Assembly (NCBI GenBank): GCA_913053795.1 | Contig: CAJXGZ010000075.1 | Coordinates: 1 to 9,345, forward strand | Length of the DNA stretch: 9,345 nt | Direction of reading: 5' to 3' | DNA from: an uncultured Rhodospirillales bacterium | GTDB taxonomy: Bacteria > Pseudomonadota > Alphaproteobacteria > Rhodospirillales > 2-02-FULL-58-16 | In this document: in pieces, positions 1-6,306 of the stretch | How the letters are laid out: every line of letters begins with the position of its first letter | How positions within the stretch are numbered: position 1 is the stretch's first letter | The notes under the pieces: generated by a model | Database searches by the model: none | The model's input: the letters and a program-made list of their open reading frames with translations, nothing else | What the model was told of the DNA's origin: nothing | Made by a program: the position numbers and the translations under genes

Positions 1-1036
1 GAATGGCGTAGGAGACTTCCACCCCTTCGGCCTTCAAAAGACTGGCCATTTCGCGGAGCGCGTGCTGGGCCTGAGCCACCGCCATGCCGTAACCGGGAAT
101 GATGATAACCTTGCTGGCGTTGGCCAGCAGGAAGGCCGCGTCATCGGCGCTGCCCGACTTGACTGGGCGTTTTTCGCCATCGCCGCCCGCCGCCGGTCCG
201 GCGACTTCGCCGCCGAAGCCGCCCAACAGCACGTTGAAGATGGAGCGGTTCATGCCTTTGCACATGATGTAGCTAAGGATGGCGCCCGAAGACCCGACCA
301 GGGCGCCGGTCACGATCAGCGCCGTGTTGGACAGCGAAAAGCCAATGCCCGCCGCCGCCCAACCCGAATAGGAGTTGAGCATGGACACCACCACCGGCAT
401 GTCGGCGCCGCCGATGGGAATGATCAGCAAAAAGCCGATCAGCAGCGACGCCGCCACCAGCAGCCAAAAGGCCGTGGCCGACTCGGCCGACGACATCCAG
501 AAAATCAGCAAGACAATGCTGACGCCGATGACGGCGTTCAGCTTGTGCTGGCCTGCGAATGTGATGGGTGCGCCGCTCATCAACGCCTGCAGCTTGGCGA
601 AGGCGATCAGGGAGCCGGTGAAGGTGATGGCGCCGATAGCGGTTCCAAGAGCCATCTCGACCAGGCTGCCGGCGGCGATGGAGCCGCTTGCGCCTAACCC
701 GTAGGCCTCGGGATGAAAAAACGCAGCCGCCGCCACGAACACCGCCGCCAGGCCGACCAACGAGTGGAAGGCGGCGACCAGTTGAGGCAACGCCGTCATA
801 TTGATCCGCAACGCGATCACGGTTCCGATGGAGCCGCCGATGAGAACGCCCACCACGATCATGGAGAAGCTGACGACGCCCGGCGACATCAACGTGGCGA
901 GGATGGCGATCACCATGCCGATGATGCCGTACATGTTGCCTTTGCGCGCCGTTGTCGGCGAGCTCAGGCCGCGCAACGCCATGATGAACAGAACCGCCGC
1001 GGCTAGGTATGCAAAACCTGTCGCCGTGCCGCTCAT
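1..1036 (-). CDS. pntB: NAD(P) transhydrogenase subunit beta (PntB), 3' end outside the window
   Basis: PntB forms most of the membrane proton channel (domain II) and the NADP(H)-binding domain III of the proton-translocating transhydrogenase, which uses proton re-entry to reduce NADP+ with NADH. The minus frame is open from the ATG at 1036 to the window edge, giving 345 residues of a protein that is usually about 460. It starts MSGTATGFAYLAAA and is a run of hydrophobic helices. It contains the family-like YIMCKGMNRS segment and then enters domain III with GYGMAVAQAQ (about residues 315-324), the dinucleotide-binding loop. The start overlaps the pntAB stop as ATGA, with GGGAG 7 bases upstream, which indicates translational coupling. 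The rest of domain III lies beyond base 1. Identification is firm; completeness cannot be judged. Confidence 0.96.
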   Translation of the reverse strand, partial: MSGTATGFAYLAAAVLFIMALRGLSSPTTARKGNMYGIIGMVIAILATLMSPGVVSFSMIVVGVLIGGSIGTVIALRINMTALPQLVAAFHSLVGLAAVFVAAAAFFHPEAYGLGASGSIAAGSLVEMALGTAIGAITFTGSLIAFAKLQALMSGAPITFAGQHKLNAVIGVSIVLLIFWMSSAESATAFWLLVAASLLIGFLLIIPIGGADMPVVVSMLNSYSGWAAAGIGFSLSNTALIVTGALVGSSGAILSYIMCKGMNRSIFNVLLGGFGGEVAGPAAGGDGEKRPVKSGSADDAAFLLANASKVIIIPGYGMAVAQAQHALREMASLLKAEGVEVSYAI

Positions 1037-1464
1037 GACGCCGCTCCCGCTTTCTTATCTTTCTTTTTGAACATGGACAGCATTCTGTTGGTGACGATAA
1101 AGCCGCCGAAAATGTTGACCGACGCCAGGATCACGGCGAGAAAGCCCATGACCTTGGAAAAGTCCATTTCTGCGGGGCCGACGGCGATCAGGGCGCCGAC
1201 GATGATTACCGATGAAATGGCGTTGGTGACGCTCATCAGCGGCGAATGCAGGGCCGGCGTGACGCTCCACACCACATAGAAGCCGATGAAGCAGGCCAAA
1301 ACGAAGACGGTGAAGAGGACCAGGAACGGATCTCCTCCCGCCGCCTGGGTCTGCGTGGCGGCCACGCTGGCGGCGTCATTGGCCACGGAAGCCGCGGATT
1401 CGGCCAGCTTGGCCGCTTCCTCGGCGAGATTCTTGGCGCTATTGGCGATGGTTGCCGGATCCAT
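1033..1464 (-). CDS. pntAB: NAD(P) transhydrogenase subunit alpha part 2 (PntAB), membrane subunit
   Basis: This 143-residue subunit supplies the first membrane helices of the transhydrogenase proton channel. In E. coli the same segment is fused to the C-terminus of PntA; here it is separate, as in Rhodospirillum rubrum. Three hydrophobic segments are visible at about residues 46-67, 78-97 and 103-125, with the typical VTPALHSPLMSVTNAISSVI stretch between the first two and a basic C-terminus (MFKKKDKKAG). Residues 1-42 form an Ala-rich, mildly acidic region likely to be an amphipathic helix. The gene starts 2 bases after the pntAA stop, with AAGGGG upstream inside the end of pntAA, and its TGA overlaps the pntB ATG. 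The three genes are clearly one operon. Family assignment is very sure; the role of the N-terminal helix is unknown. Confidence 0.95.
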   Translation of the reverse strand: MDPATIANSAKNLAEEAAKLAESAASVANDAASVAATQTQAAGGDPFLVLFTVFVLACFIGFYVVWSVTPALHSPLMSVTNAISSVIIVGALIAVGPAEMDFSKVMGFLAVILASVNIFGGFIVTNRMLSMFKKKDKKAGAAS

Positions 1465-1466
1465 GA

Positions 1467-2669
1467 CTAATTCCCCTTCTTGGCTGCGGGTTTCTTCGCC
1501 GCGGGTTTCTTCGCCGCGGGTTTCTGGGCGGCGGGCTTGGAAGCGCTGAGCGCTTCGTTCACGACCTTTCCGCCTCGCGTGACAAGGCTTCCCGTAACGG
1601 TTTCGTCCTCCCAGTCGAAGTTGAGAGTCTTTTTCTCGGCGTCAACATGGGGAGAGATGAAGTTGAACAAATTCTTGGCGAACAAGGCGCTGGCGTCGGC
1701 GGCCAGGCGTCCCGGCATGTTTTCATGGCCGACGATCTTAACGCCGTGCTTTTCAACAATCTTGCCCAATTGGGCCAGGGGGCAGTTGCCGCCGGCCTCA
1801 ACCGCCAGATCAACGATCACCGAACCCGGCTTCATGGTCTTGACCATGTCCTCGGACACCAGAACCGGAGCCGGGCGGCCGGGGATCAGAGCGGTGGTGA
1901 TGACCACGTCCTGCTTCTTGATATGCTCGGAGACCACCTGCTTTTGCTTCTCGAAATATTCGGGAGGCATTTGCTTGGCGTAGCCGCCTTCGGTCTGGGC
2001 GTCTTTCTCCATCTCGGGATCGACTGCCAGGAATTTGCCGCCGAGGCTTTCCACCTGCTCCTTGGTGGCCGGGCGCACGTCGGTGGCCGTAACCACGGCG
2101 CCGAGGCGCTTGGCGGTGGCGATGGCCTGCAATCCGGCGACGCCGACGCCCATGATGAACACCTTGGCCGGCGGAACGGTGCCGGCGGCGGTCATCATCA
2201 TGGGAAAAGCGCTGCCGAAATTGACGGCGCCTTCCAACACCGCCAAATAGCCGGCCAGATTGCTCTGGGACGATAGAATGTCCATGGATTGGGCGCGTGA
2301 GATGCGCGGCATCAGCTCCATGGCGAAGGCGGTGATGCCGGCCTTGGCGTAAGCGTTCACCTCGGTCTTGTTGGTCATGGCCTGAAGGTAGGCGATCAGA
2401 ACGCAGCCCTTCTTCAACATGCCCAGCTCGGGGCTGGTGGGACGTAGAATTTTAAGCACGACGTCCGCTTGTTTCAGCGCCGAAGCGGCGTCTTTGGCGA
2501 TGGTTGCGCCGGCTTGCTTGAAGGCGTCGTCGGTAAAAGCGGCGTTCTCACCGGCGCCTTTTTCAACAATGACGTCGAAACCGAAGCCGGTCAGTTTCTT
2601 CACCACCTCGGGCGAACCGGCGACGCGAGTCTCACCGGGGCGGCGCTCCTTGGGTATGGCGATTTTCAT
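1467..2669 (-). CDS. pntAA: NAD(P) transhydrogenase subunit alpha part 1 (PntAA), NAD(H)-binding domain I
   Basis: PntAA is the soluble, peripheral domain I that binds NAD(H) and passes hydride to NADP+ on PntB. The 400-residue protein begins MKIAIPKERRPGETRVAGSP, as alanine dehydrogenase/PntA family proteins do. The RQD loop that contacts the other domain is intact (PRISRAQSMD, with R122, Q127 and D130). The Rossmann loop GVGVAG is at residues 174-179, followed by the acidic residue D197 in TATDVRP. The core ends near residue 372. After it comes an unusual tail of four KPAA(K/Q) units (378-397) ending KGN, absent as far as I recall from the R. rubrum protein of about 384 residues. AAGAGA lies upstream of the chosen ATG. 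It is the first gene of the pnt operon, with a candidate promoter about 55-85 bases upstream. Confidence 0.96.
   Translation of the reverse strand: MKIAIPKERRPGETRVAGSPEVVKKLTGFGFDVIVEKGAGENAAFTDDAFKQAGATIAKDAASALKQADVVLKILRPTSPELGMLKKGCVLIAYLQAMTNKTEVNAYAKAGITAFAMELMPRISRAQSMDILSSQSNLAGYLAVLEGAVNFGSAFPMMMTAAGTVPPAKVFIMGVGVAGLQAIATAKRLGAVVTATDVRPATKEQVESLGGKFLAVDPEMEKDAQTEGGYAKQMPPEYFEKQKQVVSEHIKKQDVVITTALIPGRPAPVLVSEDMVKTMKPGSVIVDLAVEAGGNCPLAQLGKIVEKHGVKIVGHENMPGRLAADASALFAKNLFNFISPHVDAEKKTLNFDWEDETVTGSLVTRGGKVVNEALSASKPAAQKPAAKKPAAKKPAAKKGN
1479..1538 (-). repeat. 15-bp tandem repeat encoding KPAAK units at the PntAA C-terminus
   Basis: Four in-frame 15-base units encode KPAAQ, KPAAK, KPAAK and KPAAK. 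On the plus strand the 15-mer gcgggtttcttcgcc occurs twice exactly in tandem (1486-1500 and 1501-1515), followed by diverged copies. The near-identity at DNA level suggests recent expansion by slippage, so copy number may vary between strains without breaking the frame. Confidence 0.85.
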
Positions 2670-2724
2670 GATTTTCTCTTGCTTTCCCTGTGGAAGCTTC
2701 CCTTATGGAAAGTTTGAAGCGGGC

Positions 2725-2753
2725 TTTATGCCCCTAACGCACTAGAAACTCAA
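2725..2753 (-). promoter_or_regulatory. Candidate sigma70-type promoter of the pnt operon
   Basis: Reading the minus strand, TTGAGT (2753-2748) and CATAAA (2730-2725) are separated by exactly 17 bases. Each matches 4 of 6 consensus positions. Transcription would start near 2718, giving a leader of about 48 bases before the pntAA ATG at 2669. A short inverted repeat GTGC/GCAC (2754-2757 and 2764-2767) sits just upstream of the -35 element and could be an operator, though it is only 4 bp. The promoter call rests on consensus and position only. Confidence 0.4.
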
Positions 2754-2789
2754 GTGCTGCATTGCACAATAATGTATTTTTTGATTTTT

Positions 2790-2832
2790 CCGGGATTATC
2801 GTGATTCACTCCCGGCGCGGCGCATGGCGCCG
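2790..2832 (-). other. Two inverted repeats downstream of hisG (structured 3' region)
   Basis: Just after the hisG stop the minus strand has a 6-bp GC hairpin with a 3-base loop (CGGCGC/GCGCCG, 2818-2823 and 2827-2832). It is followed by CCGGGA/TCCCGG (2790-2795 and 2810-2815), with GTGA/TCAC nested inside to give a longer bulged stem. After them, in the hisG direction, comes an A-rich rather than a U-rich run, so neither is a standard intrinsic terminator. They could protect the hisG mRNA end or mark a factor-dependent stop. The repeats are directly visible; the role is inferred. Confidence 0.4.
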
Positions 2833-2844
2833 TAGGAAAAGTTC

Positions 2845-3717
2845 TTAACTCACTTTATGCAGAGGCAATTCCAGAATCCCTTCGGCTCCAGCTTCTTTAA
2901 GCTTGGGGATCAGGTCGCGCACCTGGGCGCGATCAACCACCGTCTCCAAAGCCAGCCAGTCGCTTTCATGGAGGTGGCTGACGGTGGGGGCGTTCAGGCT
3001 CGGCAATTGATCGACGACGCCGTCGAGCTTGTCCTTGGCCACGTTAAGTTTGATCAGCACCTTTTCGTGGGCCGCCAGGGCGCTTTTCAAAAGCAAGGCG
3101 ATTTGTTCGATCTTGCGCCTCTTCCATGGATCGGCGAAGGCGTCCTTGTTGGCGATCAGAATGGTGTGTGTGTGAAGGATGTCGCATACGATGCGCAGAC
3201 CGTGCGCCTTGAGGGTGCTTCCGGTCTCGGTGATTTCCACCACGGCGTCGACCAAGCCCTCGACCACCTTGGCCTCCGTGGCGCCCCACGAAAAAGCGAC
3301 CTCGGCGTTAACGCCGTTTTCCTCCAGCCAGCGCTTGGTGTAGCCCACCAACTCGGTTGAGATTTTCTTGCCCTCCAGATCCTTGACCGATTGAATGGGG
3401 GAATCCTTGGGCACCGCCAGCACCCATCGCGCCGGTTTGTCCGAAGCCTTGGAGTAGACCAAGTCGCAGACCGTCTCGACATCGGCGTTGGTTTCCTTCA
3501 CCCAGTCCTGACCGGTGAGCCCGACGTCCAACGTGCCGCTGTCCACATAGGGTCCCATTTCCTGGGCGCGCACCAAAGCGCACGTCATTTCATCGTCGTC
3601 AATGAACGGAAAGTAGTTGCGCGAGCGCGAGGTAATGGTCCAGCCGGCGTGGGAGAACAGCTCGATGGTGGCTTTCTCCAGGCTCCCCTTGGGAATTCCA
3701 AGTCTCAATTCAGGCAT
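2845..3717 (-). CDS. hisG: ATP phosphoribosyltransferase, long form (HisG)
   Basis: HisG joins ATP and PRPP to make phosphoribosyl-ATP, the first and feedback-regulated step of histidine synthesis, in the cytoplasm. The 290-residue protein starts MPELRLGIPKGSLEKATIEL and has the two-lobed catalytic core. VEITETGSTLKAHGLRIV (about residues 160-178) is the PRPP-binding segment, seen in relatives as a TG(S/A)TL motif. The length and the C-terminal block after about residue 215, ending GAEGILELPLHKVS, match the long form, which carries its own PII-like regulatory domain for histidine inhibition and does not need HisZ. No other his gene is in the window. It diverges from the MscS gene across 95 bases. 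The ATG at 3717 is preceded by GAAGAG, a modest ribosome binding site. The sequence recalls deltaproteobacterial long-form HisG more than the short alphaproteobacterial type (from memory). Confidence 0.96.
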   Translation of the reverse strand: MPELRLGIPKGSLEKATIELFSHAGWTITSRSRNYFPFIDDDEMTCALVRAQEMGPYVDSGTLDVGLTGQDWVKETNADVETVCDLVYSKASDKPARWVLAVPKDSPIQSVKDLEGKKISTELVGYTKRWLEENGVNAEVAFSWGATEAKVVEGLVDAVVEITETGSTLKAHGLRIVCDILHTHTILIANKDAFADPWKRRKIEQIALLLKSALAAHEKVLIKLNVAKDKLDGVVDQLPSLNAPTVSHLHESDWLALETVVDRAQVRDLIPKLKEAGAEGILELPLHKVS

Positions 3718-3798
3718 AAACCGTCTCTTCGCGGTAAAATGAATTTGATAGGAGGGTCTTAACCGCCCCAGCGCGCCAGGGCAAGTCCCGTTAGGCCG

Positions 3799-3812
3799 CT
3801 AGTGGCTACTAG
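3799..3812. repeat. Short inverted repeat in the hisG/mscS divergent gap
   Basis: CTAGT at 3799-3803 and ACTAG at 3808-3812 form a perfect 5-bp inverted repeat with a 4-base centre (ggct). It ends directly before the GTG at 3813 in the 95-base divergent intergenic region. It could be an operator, or a small hairpin that argues against translation starting at that GTG. I see no convincing sigma70 pair for either gene in this gap. Confidence 0.35.
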
Positions 3813-5153
3813 GTGACTGTTGAGCTTGAATCCTATATAAGAAATGTCATGGAAGCATTGTTCGACTGGCAAGTTATTCAATCCGCTCTACTGACCGTCA
3901 AGGCTTGGATATTCGCCAACATCCTGGTTTTTGGGAATTTGGTTCAGGCCGTGATCATCGGCGGCGTCTTTTTCGCCGCCCACAAGATCGACAGCTGGCT
4001 TCTCAGTATGTTGGGAAAAATCAAGGAAAAGCCCTGGTTCAGCAAGCGCTTTGAGCCGCTGGTCTTCCAGGCCGAGCGAATCAGTTATTTCCTCGCAGCC
4101 CTGATTGTCTTGTGGCTGCTGACCGTCATCGCCTCCGCCGCCAACTGGCCCCATCACCTGATAACCATCAGCATCAGCCTGCTCGCCGCCTGGATCGTCA
4201 TCAGACTGACCTCTGGATTTGTCCGTGACACGGCGTTTTCCAAGTTCATCGCTATTTCCGTCTGGTCGCTCGCCGCCCTGAACATGCTCAACCTTCTCAG
4301 CCCGACCATCGCTCTCTTGGATGGCATGTACATCATGCTCGGCGATCTCAAGTTTTCGGCGTTGACGTTAATCAAGGGCGCGGCGTGGCTGGCTATTTTC
4401 CTTTGGATCGCCAATTTGCTTTCCAAGAAATTCGACACGCGCATCAAGGCGTCGAAGAATCTGACGCCCTCGGCCAAGGTGCTGCTCGGCAAGGTCCTCA
4501 AAATTTCACTGATCGCCATCGCCGTCATGGCGGCTTTGGGCAACGTCGGCATCGACATGACCGCCTTCGCGGTGTTCGGCGGCGCCGTCGGCGTCGGCAT
4601 CGGCTTCGGCTTGCAGAAGGTGACGTCCAACCTCATCAGCGGCTTTTTGCTGTTGATGGACAAGTCGGTCAAGCCCGGGGACATCATCGTCATCGGCGAG
4701 ACCTACGGCTCCATCAACGCGCTGGGCGCGCGCTATGTCTCGGTGCTCACCCGCGATGGCGCCGAGCACCTGATCCCCAACGAAGAGCTCATCACCCAGC
4801 GCGTGGAGAACTGGTCGCACTCCAACAAGCTGCTGCGTCTGAAAATCCCCATCGGCGTCGCTTATGACTCCGACGTCCGTCAAGCCATGAAGCTCGCCCT
4901 GGATGCGGCCCGGGATGTGAAGCGCGTTCTTGAAAACCCGGCGCCCACCTGCAACCTTATGGGATTCGGGGAAAGCTCCATCGACATCGAGGTGCGCTGT
5001 TGGATCGAGGACCCTCAGAGCGGCGTCAGAAACGTTAGAAGCCAAGTGCTGCTCGGCGTCTGGGACAGGTTCCGGGAACACGGCGTCACCTTTCCCTTTC
5101 CCCAACGCGACGTGCATATCAAGGATATGCCCGCCGTCTTTCCCAGGAAGTGA
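3813..5153 (+). CDS. MscS-family mechanosensitive ion channel
   Basis: This is a probable small-conductance mechanosensitive channel of the inner membrane, opening under tension to release solutes on osmotic downshock. The 446-residue protein has about seven hydrophobic segments (roughly 31-55, 91-110, 115-133, 145-164, 181-203, 226-245 and 250-285). That is more than the three of E. coli MscS, so it is a larger family member. The pore-lining helix is clear: a Gly/Ala-rich stretch at 254-268 ending GVGIGFGLQ, then NLISGFLLLMD. The beta domain follows with KPGD (287-290) and IPNEEL (321-326), and the alpha/beta vestibule domain runs to about residue 436. The start is uncertain. The GTG at 3813 abuts an inverted repeat and has no visible Shine-Dalgarno; the in-frame ATG at 3849 (434 residues) is an alternative with an equally weak one. 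The natural stimulus or ion preference cannot be read from sequence. Confidence 0.93.
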   Translation: MTVELESYIRNVMEALFDWQVIQSALLTVKAWIFANILVFGNLVQAVIIGGVFFAAHKIDSWLLSMLGKIKEKPWFSKRFEPLVFQAERISYFLAALIVLWLLTVIASAANWPHHLITISISLLAAWIVIRLTSGFVRDTAFSKFIAISVWSLAALNMLNLLSPTIALLDGMYIMLGDLKFSALTLIKGAAWLAIFLWIANLLSKKFDTRIKASKNLTPSAKVLLGKVLKISLIAIAVMAALGNVGIDMTAFAVFGGAVGVGIGFGLQKVTSNLISGFLLLMDKSVKPGDIIVIGETYGSINALGARYVSVLTRDGAEHLIPNEELITQRVENWSHSNKLLRLKIPIGVAYDSDVRQAMKLALDAARDVKRVLENPAPTCNLMGFGESSIDIEVRCWIEDPQSGVRNVRSQVLLGVWDRFREHGVTFPFPQRDVHIKDMPAVFPRK

Positions 5154-5197
5154 AAGACAAAGGCGAAAACCAGCGCCGCCATGGCGAAGGAGAGGCC

Positions 5198-5284
5198 ATG
5201 TGGAGCGATCCGGGATTGAAATTCGCCGCCGGTTCCGTTTTTTTCTTTACTTTTCATGGAATTCCAATCTGTTTCGGAGTATAA
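5198..5284 (+). CDS. Possible 28-residue hydrophobic small protein
   Basis: In the 183-base gap after the MscS gene, AGGAGAGG (5188-5195) stands two bases before an ATG at 5198. That ATG opens a 28-codon frame ending in TAA at 5282-5284. The product starts MWSDPGLKFAAG and continues with a Phe-rich stretch (SVFFFTFHGIPICFGV) that could insert in or lie on a membrane. A 6-bp inverted repeat (CATGGC at 5180-5185, GCCATG at 5195-5200) would pair the start codon and leave AGGAGAG in the loop. The ribosome binding site is better than those of the neighbouring genes, but an ORF this short can occur by chance and I recognise no homologue. Confidence 0.2.
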   Translation: MWSDPGLKFAAGSVFFFTFHGIPICFGV

Positions 5285-5285
5285 T
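5280..5285 (+). promoter_or_regulatory. Candidate -10 element for the pentapeptide-repeat gene
   Basis: A perfect TATAAT lies 52 bases before the pentapeptide-repeat ATG, in an AT-rich part of the gap. The best -35 at 17-bp spacing is TGGAAT (5257-5262), only 3 of 6 matches, and there is no TG extension. If used, transcription would start near 5292 with a leader of about 45 bases. The call rests on the -10 alone. Confidence 0.35.
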
Positions 5286-5336
5286 CATTGCAAAGTCGTC
5301 GAGATTTATTTTATGGCGTGATCGGAACTGTCCCTC

Positions 5337-5879
5337 ATGATTAAAGGCCTCAGCGCATATCAAGCGGCCTATGGCGCCACGTACTTGAAGGTCGGCAAGG
5401 ATCAGCCGGCGATCGTGGCCAGCCGGTCAACCGGCTCCAGCGTCAAGGAAGTCGAGGACAAGGTTTCCTTGAGCCCGGCCGCCCTCGCCTTATTAAAACA
5501 GCAAGCCGAAGCGTCCCCATTCAAGAGCCGTTCCTTGCTTGTTAATAAGGACGACGTTAATCCCTTGTTGGACCGCAACAACAACCCTTTCAAATCACAA
5601 GGCAACCTGATTGAGTCGAATCTTTCCGAGAGAAGCCTGAGAGCCACCGACCTCACCGGCCTTAGATTCAATGATTCCGACCTTAAGGGCGCCGACTTTT
5701 CATATTCCGTGTTGCGCAACGCTTCGTTCGCCAGAGCCGATCTTACCGGCGCGGATTTCACCGGAGCCGACCTCAGAGGCGCCAACCTAGCGGGAGCCAA
5801 GGGGCTGACGTCGGAACAATTTATCGGTGCGCGCGTGGACTCCAGCACGGTCCTGCCTCTAGGCCTACTTCTTGAATAA
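5337..5879 (+). CDS. Pentapeptide-repeat protein
   Basis: The 180-residue protein has two parts. Residues 90-154 are thirteen consecutive pentapeptides of the A(D/N)LXX type, such as DLTGA, DFTGA, DLRGA and NLAGA, which fold as a right-handed quadrilateral beta helix. They are followed by KGLTSEQFIGARVD, a common closing segment of such domains. Residues 1-89 are not repeats. They hold VSLSPAALALLKQQ (43-56), which looks like a short amphipathic helix, and two copies of a PFKS(R/Q) motif (61-65 and 84-88). There is no signal peptide or membrane helix, so it is probably cytoplasmic. The family includes DNA-gyrase-protecting proteins, but most members have no known role and 13 repeats is short for a DNA mimic. 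The ribosome binding site before the ATG is weak. The next small gene begins within 25 bases of the stop, so the two are probably co-transcribed. Confidence 0.85.
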   Translation: MIKGLSAYQAAYGATYLKVGKDQPAIVASRSTGSSVKEVEDKVSLSPAALALLKQQAEASPFKSRSLLVNKDDVNPLLDRNNNPFKSQGNLIESNLSERSLRATDLTGLRFNDSDLKGADFSYSVLRNASFARADLTGADFTGADLRGANLAGAKGLTSEQFIGARVDSSTVLPLGLLLE

Positions 5880-5901
5880 CCGGCGCATGGGCGAACAATT
5901 C

Positions 5902-6225
5902 ATGCGCTTCATCATTTATCCCTTTGTCTTTCTGGTCGCCTTGATGTCCGGTTACCCCCCCGCCTGGGCCGATGAATTCCCGGCCAAGCGCACCGGGGGC
6001 CAGTCCGGCCTCACCTTGTCCTATTACTGCACCCATGTTCCCGATCTCAGCGTTAACCGTCCCGACTCCGTTGATACTTGGGTTAAAATTTGTACGGTTT
6101 ATTTTAACGCCAGAACAAATCTGCCCGATCTGAGGCCCGGCCGGCCAGGCCGACAAGGCGGACCAGGCGCGGGCAAACAACTTCAGCCGCCCGCCAACAA
6201 GCCGGAACCGCCGCCGCGCGAATAA
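5902..6225 (+). CDS. Small secreted protein of unknown function with Pro/Gly-rich tail
   Basis: From the ATG at 5902 this encodes 107 residues. It begins with a good Sec signal peptide: MR, a hydrophobic core (FIIYPFVFLVALMSG), then PPAWA before DE, a typical signal peptidase I site near residue 23. The mature part is about 84 residues. It has two cysteines (YYCTHV and VKICTVYF) that could form a disulphide after export, then a tail rich in Pro, Gly, Arg and Lys (RPGRPGRQGGPGAGK to the end). I do not recognise the family. In-frame starts upstream are an ATG at 5887 and a TTG at 5872 that would overlap the previous gene; 5902 was chosen because it gives the cleanest signal peptide, though no start has a strong ribosome binding site. 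It probably shares a transcript with the pentapeptide-repeat gene, and a bulged inverted repeat follows its stop. Confidence 0.65.
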   Translation: MRFIIYPFVFLVALMSGYPPAWADEFPAKRTGGQSGLTLSYYCTHVPDLSVNRPDSVDTWVKICTVYFNARTNLPDLRPGRPGRQGGPGAGKQLQPPANKPEPPPRE

Positions 6226-6260
6226 GAGCCCGCCACAATCACCTCTAGTGGATAGGCTCT
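6225..6260 (+). other. Bulged hairpin directly after the secreted-protein gene
   Basis: AGAGCC (6225-6230) pairs with GGCTCT (6255-6260), and inside it CCAC (6233-6236) pairs with GTGG (6248-6251). The result is a 10-bp stem with a small internal loop and an 11-base apical loop. It begins at the last base of the stop codon. No T-run follows (aattgcc), so it is not a classic intrinsic terminator. It may still end or stabilise the upstream message before the cyclase promoter. Confidence 0.35.
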
Positions 6261-6262
6261 AA

Positions 6263-6292
6263 TTGCCAAAATAATTAAACGCCGTGCATAAT
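6263..6292 (+). promoter_or_regulatory. Candidate sigma70-type promoter of the cyclase gene
   Basis: TTGCCA (6263-6268) and CATAAT (6287-6292) each match 5 of 6 consensus positions and are 18 bases apart, in an AT-rich gap. This is the best promoter in the window. Transcription would start near 6299, giving a leader of about 40 bases that contains the palindrome at 6307-6320 and the start-codon hairpin at 6316-6342. Confidence 0.55.
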
Positions 6293-6306
6293 GGAATATT
6301 CTAGAC

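Noticed and set aside
62..697. 211-codon plus-strand ORF
   Set aside because: It is antisense to pntB, whose minus frame gives a clear family sequence. The ORF product is low-complexity His/Gln/Arg/Asp-rich, typical of a shadow frame in GC-rich DNA.
2777..2815. T-rich run next to an inverted repeat after hisG, resembling an intrinsic terminator
   Set aside because: On the strand that hisG uses, the run after the stem is A-rich, not U-rich. On the plus strand the T-run precedes the stem and no gene leads into it.
3750..3756. Strong Shine-Dalgarno-like AGGAGGG on the plus strand
   Set aside because: No start codon follows at a usable distance, and the MscS start lies 57 or more bases further on.
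4506..5117. 203-codon minus-strand ORF opposite the MscS gene
   Set aside because: The plus frame carries the conserved MscS pore and beta domain. The minus product is an Asp/Val/His-rich shadow with no domain and no ribosome binding site.
5402..5848. 148-codon minus-strand ORF opposite the pentapeptide-repeat gene, itself with repeated RSAPV-like units
   Set aside because: The repetition is inherited from the pentapeptide codons on the other strand; the plus-strand frame is the real one.
5872..5901. Upstream TTG (5872) or ATG (5887) starts for the small secreted protein
   Set aside because: The TTG overlaps the previous gene. Both add residues in front of an otherwise clean signal peptide, and neither has a better ribosome binding site. 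The ATG at 5887 cannot be excluded.
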